A DNA stretch of 64,000 nucleotides from Paraburkholderia phenazinium (GTDB taxonomy: Bacteria > Pseudomonadota > Gammaproteobacteria > Burkholderiales > Burkholderiaceae): contig NZ_FSRU01000002.1 of assembly GCF_900142845.1 (NCBI RefSeq), positions 2,604,001 to 2,668,000 of the forward strand, read 5' to 3'. Position numbers and translations under genes: made by a program. Of this stretch, positions 46,054 to 54,959 are shown one piece after another. Within the stretch, counting starts at the first letter, position 1. Every line of letters begins with the position of its first letter. A model generated the notes under the pieces. That model searched no databases. It was not told where the DNA came from and worked only from the letters and a program-made list of their open reading frames with translations.

Positions 46054-47112
46054 ATGACGCTGCCCCCTGCTTCCCACGCCCCCGACACCCGCCTGCAACT
46101 GCTCACCGCCTGGCTGCACAGTCACGCGAACCGTTATGCGCTCGACCTTGCGACGCTGGTCCCCGCGTCCAGCGACGCCAGTTTCCGCCGTTATTTCCGG
46201 CTGGACGGTAAGGAAGCGGAAGACGCCGCCGGCACGACACTGATCGCCGTCGATGCGCCGCCGCCGGAAAAGTGCCGCGAATTTGTGCAGATCGCGCAGT
46301 TGTTGAGCGCGGCCGGAGTGAATGTGCCGCGCGTGCTGGAGGTCGACTACGAGGCCGGCTTCATGCTCGTCACCGACCTGGGCACCACGGTTTACCTCAA
46401 CGCGCTGAACCCGGACAACGCGCGCGGCTTGATGCGCGACGCGCTCGATGCCCTGATCCGCTGGCAGCTCGCCTCAAAACCGGACGTGCTGCCGCCGTTC
46501 GACGAAGCCTTCCTGCGCCGGGAAATGGAGTTGCTGCCGGAGTGGTTCATCGGCCGCCATCTGGGCCGCGAGATGGACGACAAGACCCGCGGACTGCTCG
46601 ACCGCACGTTTGCGCTGTTGATCGCCAGCGCGCGAGCGCAGCCGCAGGTCTTCATGCTGCGCGATTTCATGCCGCGCAACCTGATGCTGATGGCCGAGCC
46701 CAATCCCGCGAACCCGGGCGTGCTCGACTTCCAGGACGCGGTCTATGGACCGATTACGTACGACGTGGCCTCGCTGTTGCGCGACGCGTTCCTGAGCTGG
46801 GACGAAGAGTTCGAGCTCGACTGCTTCGTGTACTACTGGGAGCGCGCCAGAAAGGCCGGCCTGCCGGTCGACGCCGATTTCGGCGAGTTCTACCGGCAAC
46901 TCGAATGGATGGGCCTGCAGCGGCACATCAAGGTGCTGGGCCTGTTCTGCCGGATCAACTACCGGGACCACAAGCCGCATTACATGAAAGACCTGCCGCG
47001 TTTCATCGGTTATGCGCGCAAGGTCGCCGGGCGTTACCGGCCGCTGGCGCCGTTCGCGAAGCTGCTCGACGAGCTGGAAGGCCGTGCCGCCGAAGTCGGC
47101 TATACGTTCTGA
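46054..47112 (+). CDS. amgK: Anomeric N-acetylmuramate/N-acetylglucosamine kinase
   Basis: 352 aa, aminoglycoside-phosphotransferase fold. LVPASSDASFRRYFRL at the N terminus, the catalytic loop LRDFMPRNLMLM and the metal loop LDFQDAVYGPITYDVASLLR match AmgK. The enzyme phosphorylates MurNAc at C1 in the peptidoglycan recycling route that bypasses de novo UDP-MurNAc synthesis and so gives intrinsic fosfomycin tolerance in Pseudomonas. murU follows after 12 nt. A TATTAT at 46006-46011 is a possible -10 box. Confidence 0.93.
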   Translation: MTLPPASHAPDTRLQLLTAWLHSHANRYALDLATLVPASSDASFRRYFRLDGKEAEDAAGTTLIAVDAPPPEKCREFVQIAQLLSAAGVNVPRVLEVDYEAGFMLVTDLGTTVYLNALNPDNARGLMRDALDALIRWQLASKPDVLPPFDEAFLRREMELLPEWFIGRHLGREMDDKTRGLLDRTFALLIASARAQPQVFMLRDFMPRNLMLMAEPNPANPGVLDFQDAVYGPITYDVASLLRDAFLSWDEEFELDCFVYYWERARKAGLPVDADFGEFYRQLEWMGLQRHIKVLGLFCRINYRDHKPHYMKDLPRFIGYARKVAGRYRPLAPFAKLLDELEGRAAEVGYTF

Positions 47113-47124
47113 GCACTGGCCACG

Positions 47125-47856
47125 ATGACGATGTCTCTGACCAAAGCCATGATTTTTGCCGCCGGGCGCGGCGAGCGCATGCGTCCGCTGACGGACCACA
47201 CCCCGAAGCCGCTGCTCGAGGCCGGCGGCAAGCCGCTGATCGTGTGGCAGATCGAACGGCTGGCGCTTGCGGGATTCCGAACCATCGTGATCAATCACGC
47301 ATGGCTCGGCGAGCGCATTGAAGCGGCGCTCGGCGACGGTTCGCGCTGGGGCGTGGAACTCCGCTATTCGCCCGAGCAGGAGGCGCTGGAAACGGCCGGC
47401 GGAATTGCGCAGGCGCTCCCGCTGCTGGAAGACGGCGCCAGCAGCGAGATCTTTCTCGGCGTGGCCGGCGACGTATATGCCGATTTCGATTACGCGGTAT
47501 TGCATGCGCAGGCCGGGCGGCTTGCTGCGCGGCCCGAGCCGGGCATGCATCTGGTGATGGTGCCGAATCCGCCGTTTCATCCGGCGGGCGATTTCGGCCT
47601 GGTGGATGGCGTCGTGTCGGGCGACGCACTGCCGCGCCTGACGTTCGGCAGCATTGCGCTCTATGACACCCGCATGTTTCGCGCCTTGCCGCGCGGCACG
47701 CGGCGCGCGCTGACGCCTTACTATCGGGACACCATCGCGCGTGGGCTGGCGAGCGGCGAGAGATATGACGGCTTGTGGGAGAACGTCGGCACGCCCGAGC
47801 AACTGCAGGTGTTGGATGAGCGTTTAAGGCTCGCGGCTGCCGCGCGGTCGTCGTGA
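47125..47856 (+). CDS. murU: N-acetylmuramate alpha-1-phosphate uridylyltransferase
   Basis: 243 aa nucleotidyltransferase. AMIFAAGRGERMRPLTDHTP with KPLLEAGGKPLI (nucleotide-binding signature and Lys) and VAGDVYADFDYAVL (metal-binding Asp) identify the family; linkage to amgK identifies MurU. It converts MurNAc-1-phosphate and UTP to UDP-MurNAc. ATG 47125 or ATG 47131 may be used. It converges on the ABC transporter with only 9 nt between stops. Confidence 0.94.
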   Translation: MTMSLTKAMIFAAGRGERMRPLTDHTPKPLLEAGGKPLIVWQIERLALAGFRTIVINHAWLGERIEAALGDGSRWGVELRYSPEQEALETAGGIAQALPLLEDGASSEIFLGVAGDVYADFDYAVLHAQAGRLAARPEPGMHLVMVPNPPFHPAGDFGLVDGVVSGDALPRLTFGSIALYDTRMFRALPRGTRRALTPYYRDTIARGLASGERYDGLWENVGTPEQLQVLDERLRLAAAARSS

Positions 47857-47865
47857 CCTTAACGG

Positions 47866-49758
47866 CTAGTGGCTGTCCTCATGTGCCACTGCCCCCTCCG
47901 GCACCTCCTCCGCTTGCGCTGCGCGTTGCTGCTGCAGCGCCCACATCTGCGAGAACAGGCCGCCGGCGCGCAGCAGCTCCGCATGCGTGCCGCGCTCGAC
48001 GATGCGCCCCTTGTCCATCACGATGATCTGCTGCGCGTGCACCACCGTCGACAGCCGGTGCGCAATGATCAGCGTAGTGCGCTCGCGGGCGATCTGATCG
48101 AGTTCATGCTGGATCGCGCGCTCCGAACGTGAGTCGAGAGCGGAGGTCGCTTCGTCGAACAGCAGAATGGGCGGATTTTTCAGGATCGTACGGGCAATCG
48201 CCACGCGCTGTTTCTCGCCGCCCGACAACTTCAGTCCACGCTCGCCGACCGCCGTGTCGTAGCCCTTCGGCAAGCCTTCAATGAAGTCGTGAATGTGCGC
48301 GGCGCGCGCCGCCGCGATCACTTCGTCGCGCGTCGCCGACGGGCGGCCATAGGCGATGTTGTAGTAGATCGAGTCGTTGAACAGCACCGTATCCTGCGGC
48401 ACGATGCCGATCGACGCCCGCAGCGAATCCTGCGTTACGTCGCGGATATCCTGGCCGTCGATCGTGATCGCGCCGCCCGTCTCCCGCTCCAGATCGTAGA
48501 AGCGGAACATCAGGCGCGCGAGCGTCGACTTGCCCGAGCCGCTATGGCCGACCACTGCGGTCGTGGTACCGGCGGGTATCGTGAAGCTCACATCGTGCAG
48601 GATCTGCCGTGCCGGCTCATAAGAAAAATTGACATGCTCGAAGCGCACTTGCGCCCCGCTCACGACGAGGTCCTGCGCATCGGGCTCGTCCGGGACCTCT
48701 TGCGGCGCGCCGAGCAGCGAGAACATGCGGTCCATGTCGGTCAGGCTCTGCTTCAGTTCGCGATACACCACGCCGAGAAAATTCAGCGGAATGTAGAGCT
48801 GCAGCATGAAGGTATTGATCAGCACCAGATCGCCGAGCGTGAGCCGCCCCGCCATCACGCCCTGGGTCGCACGCCACAGGATAAAAACGAGCCCCGTGCC
48901 GATGATCGCCTGCTGGCCGAAGTTCAGCACGGACAGCGAGTTCTGCGACTTGATCGCCGCGGCCCGATAGCGTTTCAGGTTCTCGTCGTAGCGCTGCGCT
49001 TCCCATTCCTCGTTGCCGAAATACTTGACCGTCTCGTAGTTGAGCAGCGAATCGATCGCGCGCGAGTTGGCGCGCGAATCGAGGTCGTTCATCGTGCGGC
49101 GGAAATGCGTGCGCCACTCGGTCAGTTTCACGGTGAAGACGATGTACACGGCGAGCGCCACGAACGTGACGATCGCGTAGTACGCCTCGTACTTGATGAC
49201 GAAGAAGCCGAGCACGAGGCCCACTTCGACCAGCGTCGGCAGGATGCTGTAGAGCGAATACGAAATGAGCTGCGTAATGCCGCGCGTGCCGCGTTCGATG
49301 TCGCGCGACATGCCGCCCGTCTGCCGGTCGAGGTGAAAGCGCAGCGACAGTCCATGCAGATGACGGAACACCTTGAGCGCAAGCTGGCGCACGGCGCTCT
49401 GCGTGACCTTCGAGAAGAGGATTTCGCGCAACTCGGTGAACAGCGACGTGGACAGCCGCACCACCGCATAGGCCACCACCAGCAAGCCGACGCCACCCAG
49501 CAGCACGATGCCCGGCGAGTGATCCGCACGGCCTAGCGCCGTCAGATGCCGCACCGATGCCAAGCCATCGACGATGTGTTTCATCACGATCGGCACGCCG
49601 AGATTGGCGACCTTCGCGCCGATCAAGCAAGTGAGCGCGAGCGCGACCCGCCCCTTATAGGTGGCGAGATAGGGCAGCAGCGAGACGATCGTCTGCCAGT
49701 CGTTGCGCGGCTGGGTCGAGATCGGCGAGGGTTCGGTGGGGGCGGAATAGCGGCGCAT
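47866..49758 (-). CDS. ABC transporter, fused permease and ATPase (ATM1/HMT1-like)
   Basis: 630 aa, half-transporter that works as a dimer in the inner membrane. The N-terminal part has six membrane helices with FRHLHGLSLRFHLDRQTGGM, a stretch typical of the ATM1/HMT1/ABCB7 group; the ATPase has Walker A VVGHSGSGKSTLARL, signature LSGGEKQRVAIART and Walker B ILLFDEATSALD. Members export glutathione-bound sulfur species or heavy-metal conjugates. ATG 49758 is chosen, since the upstream open frame to 49890 has no family similarity. No strong ribosome binding site is visible. Confidence 0.9.
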   Translation of the reverse strand: MRRYSAPTEPSPISTQPRNDWQTIVSLLPYLATYKGRVALALTCLIGAKVANLGVPIVMKHIVDGLASVRHLTALGRADHSPGIVLLGGVGLLVVAYAVVRLSTSLFTELREILFSKVTQSAVRQLALKVFRHLHGLSLRFHLDRQTGGMSRDIERGTRGITQLISYSLYSILPTLVEVGLVLGFFVIKYEAYYAIVTFVALAVYIVFTVKLTEWRTHFRRTMNDLDSRANSRAIDSLLNYETVKYFGNEEWEAQRYDENLKRYRAAAIKSQNSLSVLNFGQQAIIGTGLVFILWRATQGVMAGRLTLGDLVLINTFMLQLYIPLNFLGVVYRELKQSLTDMDRMFSLLGAPQEVPDEPDAQDLVVSGAQVRFEHVNFSYEPARQILHDVSFTIPAGTTTAVVGHSGSGKSTLARLMFRFYDLERETGGAITIDGQDIRDVTQDSLRASIGIVPQDTVLFNDSIYYNIAYGRPSATRDEVIAAARAAHIHDFIEGLPKGYDTAVGERGLKLSGGEKQRVAIARTILKNPPILLFDEATSALDSRSERAIQHELDQIARERTTLIIAHRLSTVVHAQQIIVMDKGRIVERGTHAELLRAGGLFSQMWALQQQRAAQAEEVPEGAVAHEDSH

Positions 49759-50020
49759 GGGGGTCTGCTGAGGGTGGGGGCGGAAAAGACGGAGGCAGCA
49801 GCATGGGGTGCCGCCAACGCTGGTCCGCTGCCGGCCAGGCCGGCGGCAGGCAGAGTGGCGCGCAACCCGGCTGGGCGCTTTCCCGTACAATTCCTGATCT
49901 TTCTATTGTCGCAGAAGCCGGCTGGCGCCGCTTTTCATGGGCTGGCCGGTTGCCGGTCGCAATGTTGTCGTGAAGAACCCGCCTGCTCGCCGAGCCAATC
50001 CGTTTCCAATGGGTGCCCCG

Positions 50021-50416
50021 ATGACCGATCAACTTCAACTCCCGCAAAAATCGTGTGCGCTGCGCGTCGTGCCGCAACCGTCCGACGCCAATGTCCATGG
50101 CGACGTGTTCGGCGGCTGGATCATGGCGCAGGTCGATATCGCCGGGTCGATCCCCGCAAGCCGGCGCGCGAACGGCCGCGTCGCCACCATCGCGGTCAAT
50201 TCGTTCGTGTTCAAGCAACCGGTGTTCGTCGGCGATCTGCTGAGCTTTTACGCGGACATCGTCAAGACCGGCAATACCTCGGTCACCATCGAAGTCACCG
50301 TGTACGCGCAGCGCATGAGCCTCGCGGAAGAAGTGGTGAAGGTCACGGAAGCGACGCTGACCTATGTCGCCACGGATAGCGACCGCCGTCCGCGTGCCCT
50401 GCCGGCGCTCGACTGA
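50021..50416 (+). CDS. Acyl-CoA thioesterase, YciA-like hotdog fold
   Basis: 131 aa. The hotdog text SDANVHGDVFGGWIMAQVDI, with the Asn and Asp typical of YciA, and VGDLLSFYADIVKTGNTSV are clear. It hydrolyses acyl-CoA esters in the cytoplasm and forms hexamers in known cases. ATG 50021 is preferred; in-frame ATG 50009 and 49937 lie upstream. It converges on a GNAT gene. Confidence 0.9.
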   Translation: MTDQLQLPQKSCALRVVPQPSDANVHGDVFGGWIMAQVDIAGSIPASRRANGRVATIAVNSFVFKQPVFVGDLLSFYADIVKTGNTSVTIEVTVYAQRMSLAEEVVKVTEATLTYVATDSDRRPRALPALD

Positions 50417-50421
50417 ACCCC

Positions 50422-50973
50422 TTACGTCCGCGCCCAGTCCCCGCGCAGCAAGCCGAACTGCAGCAGGTCGTGACGCTCGCCCTGCCAATAGCCGGCTTCG
50501 CGCGCCCGTCCCTCCTGAACGAAGCCGAGTCCGCGCGCCAGTTTGAGTGACGCGGCATTGTCCGGATGAATCTGCGCGTCGATCCGGTGCAGCTTCATCT
50601 CTTCGAAACCCCACGCAAGCGCAGCCGACAAGGCCTCGGCCATCAAACCCGCGCCTCGCGCCGGCCGCGCCAGTTCATAGCCGACGGTACAGGTCTGCCA
50701 GCCGCGGTTCCATTTGAACAGCCCGCACGAGCCGATCAGCGACGCGTCGGACTTGCGTTGAATCCCCCAGCGCACACCCGGGTTCGGCGACTGGCGCCAT
50801 CCGGCAAAAATTTCGATCAGCTTCCGCGCTTGCCGGACGTCGATCATCGGATCGGCGCCGTACCAGCGCATAGCCGGCGCGTCGCCGTGAATCGCAAACA
50901 GCGCGGGCGCGTCGTCGGCGACGAGTTCGCGCAGCAACAGCCGGTCGGTTTCGAGCGTGGGGAAGTCGCTCAT
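50422..50973 (-). CDS. GNAT acetyltransferase (RimJ/RimL type)
   Basis: 183 aa. Opening LETDRLLLRELVADDAPALF, then VGYELARPARGAGLMAEALS (acetyl-CoA loop R-x-x-G-x-G/A) and ASLKLARGLGFVQEGRAREA are typical of RimJ/RimL-like N-acetyltransferases that modify protein N termini or small amines. ATG 50973 is the natural start; the frame is open to 51168. The substrate is unknown. Confidence 0.88.
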   Translation of the reverse strand: MSDFPTLETDRLLLRELVADDAPALFAIHGDAPAMRWYGADPMIDVRQARKLIEIFAGWRQSPNPGVRWGIQRKSDASLIGSCGLFKWNRGWQTCTVGYELARPARGAGLMAEALSAALAWGFEEMKLHRIDAQIHPDNAASLKLARGLGFVQEGRAREAGYWQGERHDLLQFGLLRGDWART

Positions 50974-51153
50974 CGGGCACCTGGTGGAGTGGGAAATGCG
51001 AGCGGCAATTCTACATGGGCGCCCGCGCAACGAGTCGGCGCGACCGCCGTCCGGCACGAATCGCGCGAATGCGAGAGAATCGTCGCCATCGCGCAAGCGG
51101 GCAAGTTTGCCAACCGGTTTCGCGCGTTCAACCTGTCCATCCGGAATGGGAGT

Positions 51154-51666
51154 GTGGCGTTGAATCAAAAATCCTCTTCAGCCAATGCGGACGGCGTATT
51201 CGAACCGTTCGCCATCAGCGAAGTGCCGCTCGAAGTGTTCGAGCACGGCGAGCGCTTCGGCATGAGTTTCCAGCATCTCAGTTCGTTCGGCGGCGGCTCG
51301 CAGGTGAGCGTGTCGATGGAAGTGTTGCCGCCGGGCAAGCAGGCCAACCAGCTCCACTATCACATGCTCGAAGAGGAGCACGTGTTGATCCTCGAAGGCA
51401 GTCTCACGCTACGGCTCGGCGCGCAATCGCATGTGATGTCCGCGGGGCAGTACGTCTGCTTTCCCGCCGGCCAGGCCGTGGGGCATGCCTTGCACAATCA
51501 CACGTCGCAGCCGTGCCGCTATCTGGTGTTCGGCAATCCGCAAGCGCACGACGTGGTGGTGTTCCCCGACTCGGGACGCGTCAGCGTCAGGCTGATGGGC
51601 GAGAGCTACAGGAAGTCCGCGCGGATGGAGTACTGGGACAACGTCGATACAACCGGGCCGACCTGA
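51154..51666 (+). CDS. Cupin-domain protein
   Basis: About 170 aa, single cupin barrel. Cupin motif 1 reads NQLHYHMLEEEHVLILEGSL and motif 2 PAGQAVGHALHNHTSQPCRY, with metal-binding His and Glu residues kept. The start is GTG 51154 or TTG 51160, with GGGAG just upstream; the frame is open much further back, but that part is a shadow of the GNAT gene on the other strand. The function is unknown; proteins of this type bind sugars or act as isomerases. Confidence 0.82.
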   Translation: MALNQKSSSANADGVFEPFAISEVPLEVFEHGERFGMSFQHLSSFGGGSQVSVSMEVLPPGKQANQLHYHMLEEEHVLILEGSLTLRLGAQSHVMSAGQYVCFPAGQAVGHALHNHTSQPCRYLVFGNPQAHDVVVFPDSGRVSVRLMGESYRKSARMEYWDNVDTTGPT

Positions 51667-51700
51667 GGCAAGCAGCAGGCGGCCGTTGCGGTCCGCCCAT

Positions 51701-52267
51701 TCAGTCTCGCGGATTGATGCGGGACGTCAGCACGTGATCGGCCCACTCGCCATTGATCTTCAGATAGGCCCGCGCGAGGCCTTCGCGCTCGAAGCCGAGC
51801 TTCGTCAGCAGCTTGCCGCTGCGCAGATTCTCCGGACGGTGATTGGCCATGATCCGATGCAAGCGGTACTGGCTGAACACGTGATCGATTGCGGCGCTAA
51901 GCGCCTCGTGCATCAAGCCGCGCCCTTCGTAGCGGCCGCCGATCGAAAACCCCAGAAAACAGGCCTGAAAGGGCCCACGCACGATGTTCGTAAAGTTGCA
52001 TTCGCCCAGCACCGTGCCGGTGAGCCGGCCCCGCAGCAGCAGATGCAGCGCCGAGCCGTGAGTCATCTGCTGCTCCATCACGGCAAGACGTTGCTCGGCC
52101 GCCGGCAAGGTGAAGAACTCGTCGGCGCGCAACGGCTCCCAGGGATGCAAATGGGCGCGGTTCTCGATCTGGAACGCGAGCAACGCTTCGGCGTCCGCAC
52201 GGCTCGCGGTGGAGAGCCGCACGCGCTCGGTGACGATGCCGTCGGCGGGAAAATCGGGAGGGGTCAA
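51701..52267 (-). CDS. GNAT acetyltransferase, RimJ-like
   Basis: 188 aa. VTERVRLSTASRADAEALLA, GECNFTNIVRGPFQACFLGF, GFSIGGRYEGRGLMHEALSA and LLTKLGFEREGLARAYLKIN are close to RimJ (ribosomal protein S5 N-acetyltransferase), but the exact target is not certain. It overlaps the upstream GNAT gene by 4 nt (ATGA), so the two acetyltransferases are translationally coupled. Confidence 0.88.
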   Translation of the reverse strand: MTPPDFPADGIVTERVRLSTASRADAEALLAFQIENRAHLHPWEPLRADEFFTLPAAEQRLAVMEQQMTHGSALHLLLRGRLTGTVLGECNFTNIVRGPFQACFLGFSIGGRYEGRGLMHEALSAAIDHVFSQYRLHRIMANHRPENLRSGKLLTKLGFEREGLARAYLKINGEWADHVLTSRINPRD

Positions 52268-52818
52268 TTGGCTGAGGCTCCTGTGCCTTCGTTCACGCGA
52301 GCATACATCCTGAAGTTGCCGGGGGTGCCGCGCACCATCCGGTAGGCGCGCAGCAGGCCTTCATAGCCGTAACCGCATGTCTTCAGGACGGCGTCGGAGC
52401 GCAGGTTCGTTTCAAGCACGGTGGCTTGCACACGCACCCAGCCTTCGTGCGAGAACGCCCATGCCGTGACCGCGGCGCACACCGCGCTCGCGATGCCGCG
52501 TCCCCAGTAAGCCGGCGCGAGATCATAGGCGATCTCGGCGCTGCGGTTCACGTCCGACACCGTATGAAAACCGATCGTTCCGACCAGATCGCCGCGCGCC
52601 TGATCGACGATCGCCATGCGGCGCATCGACGTGGGCGCGCTCGATTCGAGCGCGTCGAACATCGGCACCAGGTCCGCGGCGCAATGCAGATTCCAACTGG
52701 TGTGTTCAACCACGTCGGGGATCGAGAGGTAGTCGAACCATGCCGGCCCATCCGTCCGCTCGAGTTGCCGCAGCGCGATGCCAGGGTAGCCGGAGTCCGG
52801 CGGAAAATCGATTCTCAT
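52264..52818 (-). CDS. GNAT acetyltransferase
   Basis: 184 aa. IALRQLERTDGPAWFDYLSI, AIVDQARGDLVGTIGFHTVS and YDLAPAYWGRGIASAVCAAV give the GNAT fold with the acetyl-CoA pyrophosphate loop (W-G-R-G-I-A). The stop codon overlaps the start of the RimJ-like gene by 4 nt. It is the first gene of the pair. The substrate is unknown. Confidence 0.87.
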   Translation of the reverse strand: MRIDFPPDSGYPGIALRQLERTDGPAWFDYLSIPDVVEHTSWNLHCAADLVPMFDALESSAPTSMRRMAIVDQARGDLVGTIGFHTVSDVNRSAEIAYDLAPAYWGRGIASAVCAAVTAWAFSHEGWVRVQATVLETNLRSDAVLKTCGYGYEGLLRAYRMVRGTPGNFRMYARVNEGTGASAN

Positions 52819-52883
52819 TAGAAATGCTCGTTGACGGCTTTACTAAAGCTCGGTGTCGGTACGGTGCATGCGGCATGCATGCG

Positions 52884-53132
52884 TCACAAGCTTCGTTCCA
52901 CGGTCGCGAGGAAGGTTGCGCGCTCATCGGCTTCGGATACGCGAAAGCGCTCCCATTCCGCGCTCACCCGCATGTCGGCGAAGAGGCCGGCTGCGTCCTC
53001 GTGGAAATGCAGAAACGCCTTGCCCTTGCGATAAAAAACACCTGGGCGCGTCTCCTTGAGCTCGCTACGCTCGCGTATTGAGGCGATCAGATCGGCGAGC
53101 GTGTCCAGGGCTGCGGGTCCAGCATGCTTCAT
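52884..53132 (-). CDS. Small conserved-looking protein of unknown function
   Basis: 82 aa, soluble. LADLIASIRERSELKETRPG is followed by VFYRKGKAFLHFHEDAAGLF and ADMRVSAEWERFRVSE. The HFHEDAAGLFADMR text resembles a small domain seen alone or attached to luciferase-like proteins; this is from memory and not firm. It lies 65 nt upstream of the GNAT pair on the same strand. Confidence 0.65.
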   Translation of the reverse strand: MKHAGPAALDTLADLIASIRERSELKETRPGVFYRKGKAFLHFHEDAAGLFADMRVSAEWERFRVSEADERATFLATVERSL

Positions 53133-53458
53133 CGATCAGGCTCCTTTGCGACGGCGAGACGGTGCTTATAGATAGCCGATCTTTGACGCGAAGGCAACGG
53201 TCGCAAAGACTCGGCCATCGGGCAAGACTAGAAGCTCCCGCGCCTTGTCCAAAGTTTATCGTCGATATACAGTCGCGCGAGTCGCCTGAGGAAACCATGA
53301 TCCGACCTTGATCCGAGCGTTCGCTCCCGCATAGGAAGCCACGCACCGCAATCCGCGGTGCGCTTGTGCACGCTCGGATTTTCTTCGTCCATTTTCATTT
53401 CGCACGTCAACGCTGACGTTGCGTAGGAGTGGGCGTATGTCTTCAAGGATTACGGATC
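53133..53458. other. Non-coding gap of 326 bp
   Basis: No frame here looks coding. The only structure seen is a perfect 8-bp hairpin, CGCACCGC-AATCC-GCGGTGCG at 53342-53362, without a T tract. The promoter of the methyltransferase gene should lie in the right half. Confidence 0.6.
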
Positions 53459-54358
53459 ATGAACGAAGCAGGACACTCGGAAGCCCATTTCGGCGCTTAC
53501 CGCGACTTCTGGTGGAATAGCGATTTCCTGTCGCTCTGCGCAGCGCGGCTCGATTTTCAGTCGCGCCGCCGCGTACTCGATGTAGGTTGCGGCGTCGGTC
53601 ACTGGAGCCGCGCCATCGCCCCTTTTCTCACGCCCGGCACCCAACTCACTGCGGTCGACCCAGACCCAAAGTGGTTGCAGGCGAATCCGCCGTGGTTAGC
53701 GCAGTTGCGGGACCACGATATCGATGCACGCGTCCTGCCCGGCGATGCCATGGCGCTGCCGTTCGCCGACGCCAGCTTCGATTTCGTCACCTGTCAGACC
53801 GTGCTGATCCATGTGCCCGACGCAGCCCAGGCGTTAGGCGAAATGGTGCGCGTGCTCGCGCCCGGTGGCTTGCTGCTGTGTGTCGAGCCTGACAACCTGG
53901 GTGCATGCACGAGCCGAAGCTCGTGCAGCGACGAGCAGACCCTCGAGCAGGCCATGGCGAGCTTCGGCTTTCAGCTTGCAGTGGAGCGCGGACGCCGGGC
54001 ATTGCGGCAAGGCGATCATTCGGTGGGCGGATTGCTGCCCGGCCTGTTTGCCGGTGAAGCACTTCGGGATATCGACGTCAGGCTTTCGGACAATGCCATG
54101 CCGCTCTACCCGCCGTACGAGCAACCCGGACAACGCGCGCTTCTGGAGGCCATGCAGGACTGGAGCGCCACCGATTCCGCTGCACGCGCGGAGACCTTCG
54201 AACTGTTCTGCAAGGGTGGCGGCGACCCCGCACGCTTCGACGAAGTCTGGCTGCAATTCGAACGCGACCAGGCACAGTTGCCAGAGCTAATAGAAAGTCG
54301 CCGTTTGACGTTCGCGGGTGGCGCGCTGATGTACATGGTCAGCGGGTACAAGGTCTAA
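53459..54358 (+). CDS. SAM-dependent methyltransferase
   Basis: 299 aa, class I methyltransferase. Motif I RRRVLDVGCGVGHWSRAI near residues 37-54, the acidic residue in TAVDPDPKW, PGDAMALPFADASFDFVTCQ and VLAPGGLLLCVEPDNLG define a methyltransferase type 11/25 domain. The C-terminal 120 residues are of unknown role. ATG 53459 is chosen over the in-frame ATG 53429 because it follows GGATTACGGATC. Its substrate is unknown. Confidence 0.85.
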   Translation: MNEAGHSEAHFGAYRDFWWNSDFLSLCAARLDFQSRRRVLDVGCGVGHWSRAIAPFLTPGTQLTAVDPDPKWLQANPPWLAQLRDHDIDARVLPGDAMALPFADASFDFVTCQTVLIHVPDAAQALGEMVRVLAPGGLLLCVEPDNLGACTSRSSCSDEQTLEQAMASFGFQLAVERGRRALRQGDHSVGGLLPGLFAGEALRDIDVRLSDNAMPLYPPYEQPGQRALLEAMQDWSATDSAARAETFELFCKGGGDPARFDEVWLQFERDQAQLPELIESRRLTFAGGALMYMVSGYKV

Positions 54359-54382
54359 TCAGCACGCCTCACGTTGCAAACC

Positions 54383-54418
54383 ATCAGGCCCGGCGTCCGC
54401 AAAAACGCCGGGCCTGAT
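54383..54418. terminator. Strong hairpin between convergent genes
   Basis: ATCAGGCCCGGCGT (54383-54396) and ACGCCGGGCCTGAT (54405-54418) form a perfect 14-bp stem with an 8-nt loop, in the gap between the methyltransferase stop and the GNAT stop. It should work as a bidirectional terminator, though the following T content is low. Confidence 0.75.
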
Positions 54419-54431
54419 TCCGCTTTCCGCG

Positions 54432-54959
54432 TCACAGATGCTTGTAGTAAAACGTCGTGGCGCAGAACTCGCCATCGGGCATCAGCGCATATTTCGGCAC
54501 CGTCCCGGCACGCTGCCAACCGGCGCGCTCGTACAGGCGCTCGGCGTCGCCGCCCGTCACTGTATCCAGCACCAGCACGGTCTTGCCTTCCTCACGCGCC
54601 ACCGCGTCCACGGCCACCATCAACTGCTGCGCAATACCGCGCCGCCGCGCCTTGCGCGACACCAGCATCTTGGCGATATCCGCCCGGTGCGGCTGATTGT
54701 CCGGCTGCGCGGTGATCAACTGCACGGTGCCGAGTATCTCGCCTTCGCGCGTTTCCGCGATCAGCAGCACCCGCTCGTTGCGCACCACGCCCTCGGCGAC
54801 GCCGCGCCAGAACGCCAGCGCTTTGTCACGCGGCAGCGGCAACATGAAGCTCACCGAGGCGCCGCCTTCGACGCAATCGATCAGCACATCCGCCAATGCC
54901 TCCACGCAGGCGACGGCTTCATTTGCGCCGATCCGCCGTACGCTGACTTCTTCACTCAT
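54432..54959 (-). CDS. GNAT acetyltransferase in operon with an XRE/cupin regulator
   Basis: 175 aa. LVSRKARRRGIAQQLMVAVD holds the acetyl-CoA loop, and VLDTVTGGDAERLYERAGWQ with GTVPKYALMPDG completes the GNAT pattern. It overlaps the regulator gene by 4 nt (ATGA at 54956-54959). XRE/cupin plus GNAT pairs of this kind are common in proteobacteria; the regulator probably controls the acetyltransferase. It may detoxify an amine, but that is inference. Confidence 0.88.
   Translation of the reverse strand: MSEEVSVRRIGANEAVACVEALADVLIDCVEGGASVSFMLPLPRDKALAFWRGVAEGVVRNERVLLIAETREGEILGTVQLITAQPDNQPHRADIAKMLVSRKARRRGIAQQLMVAVDAVAREEGKTVLVLDTVTGGDAERLYERAGWQRAGTVPKYALMPDGEFCATTFYYKHL

Noticed and set aside
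53342..53362. Perfect 8-bp hairpin considered as a terminator or small RNA
   Set aside because: It lacks a T tract and no promoter or conserved flank is visible, so it is mentioned only in the gap entry.
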